Positions 1 through 9,789 of a stretch of 64,000 nt of DNA are shown one piece after another (positions within the stretch are counted from its first letter, which is position 1; each line of letters starts with the position of its first letter). The DNA comes from Utricularia gibba. Its lineage: Eukaryota; Streptophyta; Magnoliopsida; Lamiales; Lentibulariaceae. Both the position numbers and the translations under genes were made by a program. The stretch covers positions 2,914,001 to 2,978,000 of the forward strand of contig NEEC01000011.1 in NCBI GenBank assembly GCA_002189035.1, written 5' to 3'. Below the pieces are notes generated by a model. The model searched no databases. It was not told the DNA's origin and was given only the letters and a program-made list of their open reading frames with translations.

Positions 1-2862
1 TTTAAAAAAAAAGAATTGGGCGTGGGCTGATGTGTCCTAGAAGTCCACGGGGCCGGACCGTGCCCATCTCTTACTGTTCTTTGCGAATCGTCTTATTGGG
101 TCGTGGTGGCGGGAATGAAGCCCACCAACGAATATTCCTTTTTTTTTTTTGACGATGCAGCCATGGGCCCCATGAGTAACAACATATTGAAACCAGAGTA
201 ACAACGCTGCTGGGATTCGGATATGAGAGAATAAGAGAACTATTTCCATTGGCATTTTGCATGATATGCTTGCTCCGGTTGATAGATGAGAAAGCTGGCG
301 TTTGAGTTACAAGAATCTCATTTCTCTTTACTGGGTTCATAAATTTCTACACCCACACACCCTCCGCATCTTACCTCCGCTCGTGAATCCCTGCACCGGA
401 GCTCGCTCCGCCGTGGCCACGGTTGTGTGGTGTCAAATAAAAACACTATTTTACGTTGCAGACGGGCCCAAATTCTCTCTCGTGGAACAGATTCAGAGGA
501 TCAGAATGCCAGAACTTACTGTTCTCGATCCCAGTGGTTCCTCACGGCGGCCTGAATTCAAGCCTCTCGAAATGCGAGGCTCTGCTGCGTCTGCCGTCTC
601 ATCCCTCAATACAGATTTGGAAGCTGGATCTCCCACCCACGGCTGATGGATGCATCATGGGCTCCAAGATTCCCATCAAATTCTCTCATTTCGGCAGTAT
701 TTGGCCGCTGGCTCTTCCACTTCTGAGTTTCGTCTAGGTTCAAATTTTATGACCGTTACCGTTGCCGCTTTTTTTTTTTTTTTTTTTTTTCTCTCCCCCA
801 TTTTTCAAGTAAAATAAGCAAATTTCTGACTTTTATATAATCAAAATTGCCCGAAAATCCAAAAATTTATTAAACATTTTAGTATTTGGATTTGACACAC
901 AAACACAATCAACTCATCACTTAGACTTGAGTCTGTCTTCCCGGGAGGCCCCAGCGTCAACTTGAAGTGGTGAAGCAATGTCAGTCAGCCAACACAATCC
1001 CATAAAAAAAGATGCACCTCTACGCCGCCGGAGCCACGCTGGGTCCATCGTCGTCATCGTCATCGTCGCCGCCGCCGCCTCTTCGAGCCGCGACCAGGAC
1101 GCATCCGACTTCAGCCCCGAATCGATGCGCAACTTCGAGAATACCCATGGGGGCCTGTACTCAGTGCACCTGATGCGGGAGAATGAGATGAGGGTGTCTG
1201 CGCAGGGTAATTTATAGGGCGCTGCGTCTGGGAAGAAGAAGAAGGAGGAGGCAGAGGTGGTTGGTTTTGCTGTGAGTTTGATGGGATTCTTCGTGTGCTT
1301 AGCCTCCATTCCTTTTACTGCATGAGTGCTGCTCATGGACGCGAGTGGCGTGCGTGTGGAATGCAGGAGCTTGCTCACTCCATGAGTGCAGAGTCCACGT
1401 GGGATTCCTTTGGATCCCTTCACACCTGGGCGGATTCAGACAGGTTTGCTTCGGTGGCGGCCGGTGGGTACACCCTTTAGGACTGCATTGTCGGCTACTT
1501 ACCAGTCCATCCCTGTGTTATTGGTGGAATAGGGAATAGGAACACCATTATTGGATTCCAAATCATGCTAATTAGATATTCTAAAGATATTTTCGATAAT
1601 GGATTACTCTCACAATTACAAAGAAGAGATTTTTGTTTTTAAATAACAAGAACAACTTATTAATTTCTACTATATTATGAAAACTAGTTCGATATATTAG
1701 ATCAAACTATAATACATTAGAAAATTAAAGTAAAATAATTAAATATATAAAAGATTATGAATCATTAGTCATAGGTTAAAAAATATAATTTATGTTTGTT
1801 GTATATTTGAATTTTATAAATATTTATTGGATTCATTAAATTCTTAATTTTAATATGATATTAAAATATTTATACTGAGATACGGTTTGGATAGTCAAGA
1901 TGAGCATATGGTCGAACTTTTGATTACAAAAAATAAATAAAGAAGATATATTGGACTTAATCAATGAAAGTTAAATTAATCTATGATTAAAACACTATCT
2001 ATAATAATGTAGGCATGTGCATGAGACTACTTTTATCCTAAATAACACTAAACATTGATAACCTTAAATGTGGATAAAGATTAATTTTGAAGTTTTCAGA
2101 ACCAATGTGGGATTTTTAACGGCTTCAAATTAAAACCCTTTTTAAAACTGGTCAACACATTCCAAATACAGATACGACTCAACTTTGACTCCCGTAAAAA
2201 AAAAACGTGATCGAATCATTTACGTTCTCGTGTTAAACGCCAATTGGATCTGCAGCCGCCAAACGTTTTTCATTTTGGGCCTTCTTCATTCGGCCCAAAT
2301 AAACCCAAGCCCAGCCACGCGGGTGAGTGACCTGTCACCTTTGTCCACGTCATCAAATTGGGGCCCGTAATGATTGCGACGTTCACGTGATCCGAGGATG
2401 GAAAATCCCCTTCTCCACGTGCCTTCCCTCCCTACGTCCATTAACTGCTCAACTCCCTCCCTCCCGGCTTGTCGTCGTTCCCTCGATACCCAATAAATTG
2501 CAGGCACATGCTGCCCTTGGATCCATACCCATATCAATTTTTATTACAATTTAAATGCAAAATGCTCAACTTTTTCTGTGTTTAATGTGGATACACATGC
2601 ATATTCTTACACTTGTGTAAGAAGTGGGACACTATCACTTATGCAGGTAGTTTCATATTAGATGTTCCTGTCGGCATTCATTTTACTAGATTCATCTGCT
2701 CGCTGTGTTTTTGGCTATGGAGTCTGTATAATGCCCTAACCAGTCATGTCCTTGGCTGCACTGAGTGTTGGAGAGACATCCTCCACTTCAACGTCAGGCC
2801 ACATTGGGACCCCTGTGTTCCGCATTTAGTTCGTCAGTCACCCTCCATGTCGCTCTTCCTGC
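1..2862. other. Intergenic left flank and promoter of the peptide gene
   Basis: No gene that I can defend except the weak small ORF at 1020-1148. There is a 22-base T run at 769-790. A GC-rich block at about 900-1450 stands out from the AT-rich stretch at 1550-2180. Long open frames in the GC-rich block, such as one of 168 codons on the minus strand over 917-1423, have no domain I recognise and look like composition effects. ACGT-core elements lie at 2344-2351, 2384-2389 (CACGTG) and 2416-2421 (CACGTG), 520-600 bases upstream of the peptide gene start. Confidence 0.6.
1020..1148 (-). CDS. Candidate small ORF, 42 aa, unknown
   Basis: A 43-codon ORF on the minus strand starts at 1148 and ends at the TAG at 1020. 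It lies about 65 bases downstream of a TATAAAT motif on the same strand (1210-1216), a plausible promoter spacing. The predicted peptide has a short hydrophobic first half, then a glycine tetrad followed by an uninterrupted run of six aspartates, and ends in a Pro/Ala tail. I do not recognise a family. It has no clear signal peptide and none of the C-terminal motifs of CLE, RGF, CEP or IDA peptides. It could equally be chance coding in a GC-rich block. Function unknown. Confidence 0.15.
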   Translation of the reverse strand: MGILEVAHRFGAEVGCVLVAARRGGGGDDDDDDDGPSVAPAA

Positions 2863-2870
2863 ATATAAAA
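2863..2870 (+). promoter_or_regulatory. TATA box of the RGF-like peptide gene
   Basis: ATATAAAA lies 80 bases upstream of the ATG at 2943. This spacing would put transcription start near 2895-2900 and leave a leader of about 45 bases. It supports the choice of 2943 as the first coding ATG. Confidence 0.55.
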
Positions 2871-2942
2871 CCCAGGCTCCTCTCTCCATATGCAGGCACA
2901 TAACACCCAGTAAAGGTTCTTTTTCTCTACCTGTGAACAACG

Positions 2943-3657
2943 ATGAGGGTCTCCTTCTTGACGCTTTTGCTCTTCGGATCGCTTCTCCGAGTCCAGGGTA
3001 ACGACCTTTTTTCTTCTCGCTGCCGATTATAATCGTCTCCTCTCATCCAACTTTTTTTTCTGTTTTCTGATTTACGAAGGTATACGATGGAGAGACGAAT
3101 TGATGACGATGGGAGGTGTTCAAGTAAGCATATCAGATTGTTTAGTTTGTGTGCTGTTTGGATGAACATCAGGAATGTGGTTTGGGGTGAGTGCAGGAGA
3201 ATGAAGCAGGGGAAGGTGTCAATGGCAGAAGGGCTGTTGAAGAGTCCATTCTTTGCAGAAGCAGACGCTGTTCAGGTAACCAAACCCAGGTCACTCATCT
3301 TACGATAACGCGCCTCAGAAGTTGGTATCGCGATGGCCTTCCCCTCGTAACCCTAATTTAACCAATTAAACTATGGCCGACGCTGAAAAAACCAGTAGGG
3401 ACCCCGTTGGATCTCAATATAAATGCTTGCCGGTGTTAGGGAGGCCGCGAACATGAATCTGCCGGCGATGAAATTTGCCTAAAATAACCAGCATTCTTTG
3501 TTTTCATCTTTTAGGAAATTGTACACGACTACTCATGGAGATGAAGCAGCAGCAGAATGGGGCAGACCCGACAACGAAGCGTGCTTCCTCGGAGATGGCG
3601 GAAATAGTCGGAATGGACTACTCCGTCGCAAGAAGAAGACCCCCGATACATAACTAA
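2943..3657 (+). CDS. RGF/GOLVEN/CLEL-type secreted peptide precursor, 106 aa
   Basis: Exons 2943-2997, 3080-3123, 3197-3275 and 3515-3657; all borders are GT-AG and phases close to 107 codons including the stop. Residues 1-19 form a hydrophobic signal peptide (MRVSFLTLLLFGSLLRVQG). The middle is variable and contains a C-R-S-R-R-C cluster. The last 13 residues, DYSVARRRPPIHN, match the RGF/GOLVEN/CLEL mature peptide: an Asp-Tyr pair that plant tyrosylprotein sulfotransferase can modify, a basic core, prolines and a terminal His-Asn. In this family the cleaved, sulfated peptide is secreted and perceived by RGI/RGFR leucine-rich receptor kinases to control root meristem size, gravitropism and lateral roots. 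The chain is split over four exons, so only the last exon is a long ORF and automatic annotation could miss it. Family assignment is strong from the C-terminus; the subgroup is not resolved. Confidence 0.85.
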
Positions 3658-4361
3658 CATTTCCGCCCCCGACAACGAAGATAGCTCCTGGTTGACGATG
3701 CTTCCCCTTTTCCATGTTTAAGCGTCCTGTTCATATCTCAGTTTGTATGGAATAAGCCTAACAAAGAGCATGAAGGCAAAGCACTCCAATCACATCCGGC
3801 CCAATCACGGACATAGAGATGGAAATCTTTTTCGAAGATAGGGGGGCAAAACCCCCTGATTATACGGGCATTGCATTACAGTCTAAGAAAACAGAACCAG
3901 ACAAGCAGAAACAACGTAATATTTTGCCCGATCCCTTTACAAAGATGCATGTGTGATGTTGGGGAGCCTGGTGTGCCACAACACACGGCACGCTGTCGAT
4001 TCTGAAAACAGTTTCATCGTTCTTTCTCCGATCACATCATGTCAGATCCTGTAACGATTAATGGATAGCATGTGTGTGTGTTTGTCTTTTTTCCTGGCTT
4101 TATTTTAAATATAGGGTTTTAATAGTATAAAAAAGGGGCACCTGCATCGAAATGTCAAACCCATATCTTTTCGCAACTTCCATCTCGAAAAAGGCCACAT
4201 CTTTTCTAAACTTTTGTCTATTGGGTCCATGTTGGTGATGGATTTGCCCTGTCCATCCTACTTGGGTCTATGAACTTTGTAGAGGCGATTGTCTTTATAT
4301 AATCATGCACACCTTCTATTGAATTGGGCAACAAACAGAAGCATCGAATTTTATCTGTGCC
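3658..4361. other. Spacer between peptide gene and WOX gene
   Basis: It holds the 3' end of the peptide gene and the promoter of the WOX gene. I see no further coding sequence. A short TG repeat lies near 4071-4084. Confidence 0.6.
4295..4302 (+). promoter_or_regulatory. TATA box of the WOX11/12-like gene
   Basis: TTATATAA lies 60-67 bases upstream of the ATG at 4362, giving an expected transcript start near 4330 and a leader of about 30 bases. Confidence 0.5.
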
Positions 4362-5328
4362 ATGGAAGAGGAGGCCGCCGCACACCCGCCGCCTAGCGCA
4401 CCTCCGCCTGTGAGGTCGCGGTGGACCCCGAAACCGGAGCAGATCCTCATTCTTGAATCCATCTTCAACAGTGGGATGGTGAACCCACCAAAAGAGGAAA
4501 CCATCAGAATCCGTAAGCTCCTCGAGAAATTCGGCTCCGTAGGAGATGCCAATGTCTTCTACTGGTTCCAGAACCGTCGCTCGAGGTCCCGCCGCCGGCA
4601 GCGCCAGATTCAGGCCGCCAGGGAAAACCCTGAAAACAAACCAGCTTTCGGTGGATACCCACCTGATCTGCTGTCCAACTACTGCCCTGTCAACTTTGGA
4701 CCCTCTTCATCTTTTAGAACTGATGCTGACGCATTTCATTTCCCCGACAGCCATGGAGTTTTCCCTGAGAACTCGTCCAGTCTCCGCCTCCCCAACAGGG
4801 TAAATTGATAAGGCTACTTCCATATGCGATCCCGAACCCTATTTATTTTCCCATTTAATCCATGTACATATCTTATTAGAAACGATGACGGTTTTCATCA
4901 ATGGGGTGGCTACCGAAGTAGGAAGGGGGCCGGTGGACTTCGCGGCGGCCTTCGGAGGAGGTCTCTTACTGGTCCACTCCTCCGGCACCGCTGTTCCAGT
5001 GAACGAATACGGGCTCCTGACCGAGAGCTTGAAACATGGAGAAAGCTATTTTCTGGTAAATTAACTACAAAACAACAAAAATTAATAAGCATCGGGAATT
5101 GCAAACCTGTAAACGTCAGCCCCCGGAATTTACTATGGATTTGCACTGAATTCCATGGTGATCTTCTTCGTCACGTAGTGTGATCCTTACTGATTTAAAC
5201 TTTGCAGTATTTTCCCTTTTATTCTATTTTCCGGCCTTTTTCCCCCAATTTCAGAATAAAAATTAAATCTTTTGTCGTCAATGAAATAAATTCAGAATGA
5301 CATGTTTCAGGTTCCAAGGCATGAGTGA
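4362..5328 (+). CDS. WOX11: WUSCHEL-related homeobox protein, WOX11/WOX12 type
   Basis: Exon 1 (from 4362) carries a proline-rich start and the WOX homeodomain at about residues 19-84, including [19 protein letters not shown] and the helix-3 motif [19 protein letters not shown]. The spacing [12 protein letters not shown] and the RRRQRQ end are typical of WOX11/12, the intermediate clade that drives founder-cell identity in adventitious and crown roots. Exon 2 (4880-5052) encodes the conserved C-terminal block starting [19 protein letters not shown] and ending [10 protein letters not shown] last exon at 5311-5328 gives VPRHE and the stop. Oddity: the obvious donor at 4799/4800 leaves phase 0, but the exon 2 block needs one carried base, so that join meets an in-frame TGA. 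Either another donor is used (GT at 4651 or 4780 would give the right phase) or one base is missing in the exon 1 tail. The protein is nuclear and DNA-binding. Confidence 0.8.
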
Positions 5329-5803
5329 AGATCACCACTTCATTGAAGAAGGAAGCCCTTGTTATTACAGAATTGTACGGGAGGAGTTATTTCAGACTAC
5401 TACTACTACGTTGTTGAATCTAATGCATGTCCCCTCGGGAACAAAATTTGCTATGTTTTGCCTTTTTTACCCTTCCGTACCATTTGTGGTTAATGTGAAA
5501 ACTTGCAACTTGCACGATATTATATTTTTTCGAAATGAATTATTTATAATATTGAGAAAAAAAATTGGGTTTTTTTTTGTTCTTGACGCAATGACGGGTG
5601 GGATGGTTGGGAGATGAACCCGACCCGGATACTCGTTACCCGTGGTTCGATCCGATTTGCTAAGCAGAGTTGGCGCGGGGGTTCAAGGGATTGACTCTCT
5701 TCGCAAGGAACTATGGGGTTCCGAGAACTTATGCCGCGCGCACGCTGTAGATTGATTTTCGCCATAGTCGCGGAAACTCGAGTTTTCACTGCGCCGAGAA
5801 ATC
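5329..5803. other. Spacer and leader of the VDAC pseudogene
   Basis: No gene seen. The last 100-150 bases before 5804 resemble the GC-richer leader of the porin copy that follows. Confidence 0.5.
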
Positions 5804-6588
5804 ATGGGAAAAGGCCCTGGACGCTACTCCGATATTGGCTAAAAGGCTCGAGGTCTGTTTTGGTTTTTTGTTTTCTATATCGCGTTTCAGACATCGTGAG
5901 TGTATCTTTTTTTTTTCTGCTTCTGGAGCGTGATTTGGATTTTATGGCGCTGTTTATGTTGGTTGTATGAGTTCCATTGTTTTCTTTGTAGATGTCCTGT
6001 ACAAGGATTACGATACCGGCCAGAAATTGACACTCACCACTTAATTTTAAGCTCGTTGTAGATCGTGAGTACTTGTATTTTAAGCTCTTTGATCCGGTTG
6101 TTTGTACATGATCTCTGTGTGTTCGGTTTTCCTCATTTGATCACGGCTGTGTTTCTTAGGCATTTGTGGTAAAATTTTGATATTCTGAATTAGTGTATGT
6201 TGTTGAATGGTGCTTATTTTTTGCAGTTAGTCTCTGTTCTTGCAGTGCGCTTCTTTAGCCTGTCGATTAAATAACACGTCGGCAGGTTGTGTAATGATTG
6301 CGTTAGTTAAAAACTTCAAGGTGGGGAACCACTCCCTTATCAGTTGAGTTTTATTTTGTTTCTAGTGTTTACTTCTCCAGCAACCAGAACAATACATCAT
6401 TTGGGATACAGCATCCTCTGAACCCATTGGCAGCGGTAAAGGCAAAATTCAATAAATCAGGGAAGGTGGCTGCCTTGATTCAGTACGAATTTCAACCAAA
6501 TTCTCTGGTCACCTTATCTACTGAGCTTGATACCAAGTTCATTGACAAGATCCCCAAGTTTGGGCTGGCACTGGCTCTCAGGAAATGA
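5804..6588 (+). pseudogene. Broken VDAC/porin (voltage-dependent anion channel) gene
   Basis: Three pieces of a plant mitochondrial porin are present in order. Piece 1 starts at 5804 with MGKGPGRYSDIG, where the family reads on with lysine, but the codon is TAA. It resumes as KAR and ends at a GT donor after 5852. Piece 2 (5992-6044) follows an AG acceptor and reads DVLYKDYDTGQKLTLTT, then a second stop at 6042-6044. Piece 3 (6381-6588) is the C-terminal strand region (QHPLNPLAAVKAKFNKSG, AALIQYEF, LALALRK) and ends with its own TGA. The central ~150 residues of the roughly 275-residue barrel are missing. Retained intron borders mark it as a duplicated rather than a processed copy. It lies tail to tail with the amino acid permease gene. 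Confidence 0.85.
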
Positions 6589-6785
6589 GTTTCTTGCTTC
6601 TCTTTGAAAATGATGATGATCCACTTTGGATTTGGGTCTTCCTTCTTTAATGATTTTTCCCACCCCGGCATATTTGTATGAATCCATATGTGAACTTTCT
6701 ACAAATGAGTGGAATATCTTCTCACTGTTTGAAAATGTGGCATTAAGTAACAGAATACGTTTCTTTGTACGTTCTCTACGTATTT

Positions 6786-8819
6786 CTACACATTTGCATT
6801 TGATTTGTCTATGTTTCTTATAGGGCCCTTGAACCACTTCCTTGCATCCACAATCCACCAAAGCATGACCAAGCCCAGAACTGTTCCCAGCACGATCGGA
6901 GCGTAGTTGAAGTTACTCAGACTCAGGGGATAGCTTGTGGGCAGAAGGAAGACAGCGGAAGTGTAGAAAATCCAGAGAAAGGCTACCAAGCAAACCGGCC
7001 TGGCTGCTTTGCCTAAGTAGAAAGGGCCAGGATTGAACCTCTCCTCCGCCATTACCATTCGAGCAAAGATCGGAATCATGTACCCGCCTTCCCATCCGAT
7101 TGTGGCTATGGAAGTGATCGCCGTGAAAACGACGTTAACTCTCAAGATTGGTAGCCCGAGCAAAATGGTGATGGCGGCACAGAGCCACACTGCATTTGCA
7201 GGTATTTTTTGTTTCGGAAGAAGCCTTTTCCATACCGAAGAAAACGGTACTCCTCTGTCTCTTGACAATGCATAAACCTGTTAAGAAGAATCTCTCTGCT
7301 GTCACGTTAATTGATCAAGAAAGTGAAATTCTGATATTGTTCTGCACTCACCACTCTTGCTGCACTTGCAGTTATTGATAGCCCACCGAAGAAGAACGAA
7401 CCCCAGATGATAACGAGCAAGACTATGGCACCAGCAGAGTTATGATATCTCCCATGGAATGCATCATACAGTATCTGAGCTGGTACGAAAACGCCGGCAG
7501 TCTCGTTGCTAGGATCGTACAGATAAGCGAAGTTCTGAAAGGAGTTGCAGGCCTCTTCAAGTTTAGGAACTGGTTATGAAAAAGATGATGAGACACAGAA
7601 TATGAAACCTGAATACTGAAGGTCAGAGCCAGTATGAACGCCCATCCAAACACCGTGATGATCGCAATGCTTGAAAGCATAGCCACAGGACCACTCTTGT
7701 CTGCCCCTTTCGTCTCCTCGGTAAGATGGGCAGCCGCATCATATCCATATAGAGAATACTGGCTTACAAGAAGGGCAAGAATGACAGCATACACAGTGCT
7801 TGATACCCCAGTTGACTCTGATGCAACGTCAAAAGCTGTAAAGACATATGAAGCTGGTTGTGTTGTCAAGGCTACCAGGGGAAGAGTGATGACTATAGCC
7901 GCCCCGCCGATCACCTAGAGAAAGTCTCGTTACAGGAATAGGTGATTGGTGTTATCGGAAAACGAAGAGTTGAGCCGGAAACCTACCTGCCACCATATGG
8001 AAATCACGTCCAAAAACGCAATGACTTCTATTGCAAAGGTATTGAGAATCGCCCAGATGACTGTCAGCCCTATGTACATGCACAAGAAGAGCCACCTGGG
8101 AGCGAAGTATCCGCCATTTTTGTTTGTCCCAGTGCTCAGTAGAATGATACTCTGCAAGGTTTGGCTCCCTGCATAGGCCTGAAAACTCATGAATCAGTCA
8201 TGTCTAAGGTTGCCGCTGGAGAAGCTACAGAAGCAAGAATGATGATCATTCACCTGCGTCCCTATGGCAGCAATCAGCCCTATCATCTCAAGCCAAGCGC
8301 AGCACCAGGATGCAAAGGGTCCCCATTTGGGACCAGCTAAATGCGCAGCCCAGAAGTAGAGAGATCCCGTGGTCTGATAAGCATACAAAAAGACCCCAGG
8401 TTTTGGTCAACGATTTACACTGAAATCCGCAGATGTGGGAAAAGAAGGATCATGCAAACCGGGAAAGATGAGCAGATTTCAGCCATGGCGAGACCAACAA
8501 ACCAAGTGAAGATCGACACCACAACCCAGCCCCAGACAACGGGCGCCGGCCCAGCGTACTGCAGGCTCGAACCGTACAGCGGAGTGATCCCAGTGAAGAG
8601 TGTCATCGACGAAAAGGAGATAGCCAGCATCTTGAACATCGTCTGAGGCATCATGCCACAAAGAAAAACGACAGGTAAATTTCCAAATCCCTAACAACCC
8701 AATTTAACAGTCGATCAGTTAACATGAACAGGGTTGATCGGAGTTACTATTTCTCTTCGGAGTTCCTGCTTGTACCCAAGCTCATTAAGCCGCTTCTCCG
8801 CCGCGTCGACAGGTTCCAT
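6786..8819 (-). CDS. BAT1: Amino acid permease, BAT1/GABP type, 515 aa
   Basis: Exons in transcript order: 8819-8748, 8642-8460, 8373-8254, 8178-7987, 7914-7609, 7534-7352, 7277-6786. All borders are GT-AG and phases close to 516 codons, matching the usual length of about 515 residues. The protein opens with EKRLNELGYKQELRRE, then has about twelve hydrophobic helices. Diagnostic APC-superfamily segments include LFTGITPLYGSSL, AMAEICSSFPTTGSLYFWAA, YGYDAAAHLTEETKGAD, ASAARVVYALSRDRGVPFS and the C-terminal GPIRNID. Arabidopsis BAT1 moves amino acids such as Ala, Arg, Glu, Lys and GABA across membranes (plasma membrane or mitochondria, depending on isoform). The start at 8819 is chosen because EKRLNELG follows within eight residues. 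No lesions seen. Confidence 0.93.
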
Positions 8820-9789
8820 CCTTGAAGCCTCCGCCCAAACTGCTGGGAGCAAAAAAAGAGAGGGAGAGAGAGAGGAGGAGGAAGACGAAGAATCGGGAAA
8901 GTTGCAATGAGAGCAAGAAGCACCTATTGACGCTTTCCAGCGTTTGGTAAAGACCAGTCGGCGAGAGTTGAAAATGGAGACGGCAGAATATGCAGGCAGT
9001 TTGACTGGGTAGCTTTTAAAACTATGCGCAGGCTGGTGCGTTCTCATTGGTCTACGCGTCACCACGAAACATAACCTTGTCCTAAGTAGGTTACTAATAT
9101 TTTAAAATACAATATTTCCAAATTGTTTTTATTCAATTTATCCTAAAAGTTTATTTTAAGTATACAATTAAAGACTTTTTAAATCGTTTCTAGGAGAAAT
9201 ATTTTGTTTTAAAAAATCTTTAAATAATTTAAAAATCTTAAAAAAAAATTTCGAAGCATCCTACAAGAGAAAGTCAACTATTGGCTAGGGAGATTCATTA
9301 ATTTTTAGTGATTACATCATAAAACCTATATTTAATTATTTTTTACAGAAATACTTCAAAAAATAATTTTATTATCAAATACGAACCTCTATCCAAAAAT
9401 AGTTGAAAAGAAGACGAGGGCATCCCTACACCGAAAACCAGGATTTGAATGTCGTGGAGTTGGGGGGCATGAGCTGGGGCCTGGGGGAGATATTTAAATA
9501 TTCTTTTGGGGTGGGGGAAACGGAACATTAATAAGAGTTGAGGGGTCTATTTAATATTAATTTATGGCGGGGACACAAATGAAATAAAAGAAAACTTCCT
9601 GGAGATATTATGTGACCAACGACTCCTCTTTCTTTTTTCAGCGGGGAAATTGCGCGGCGAAGAGAGGTGCGACGTGGCGCAATGCTACCGTCGGCAATTT
9701 CCGGCGGTGCTGCGATGGGATGTTTACTGGACCTTTAGGAAGGTTTACATCCGATACTCACAGTAGAATCTGCCTCGACGATTGCGGCG
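8820..9789. other. Divergent promoter region (permease / sirtuin)
   Basis: Shared upstream region for the permease (-) and the sirtuin gene (+). A GA-rich tract at about 8850-8900 is probably the permease leader. 9080-9380 is AT-rich and empty. The sirtuin leader probably starts after about 9640. Confidence 0.5.

Noticed and set aside
917-1423. 168-codon minus-strand open frame
   Set aside because: Lies in a GC-rich block, has no domain, and its composition follows trinucleotide bias. Kept only as part of the spacer description.
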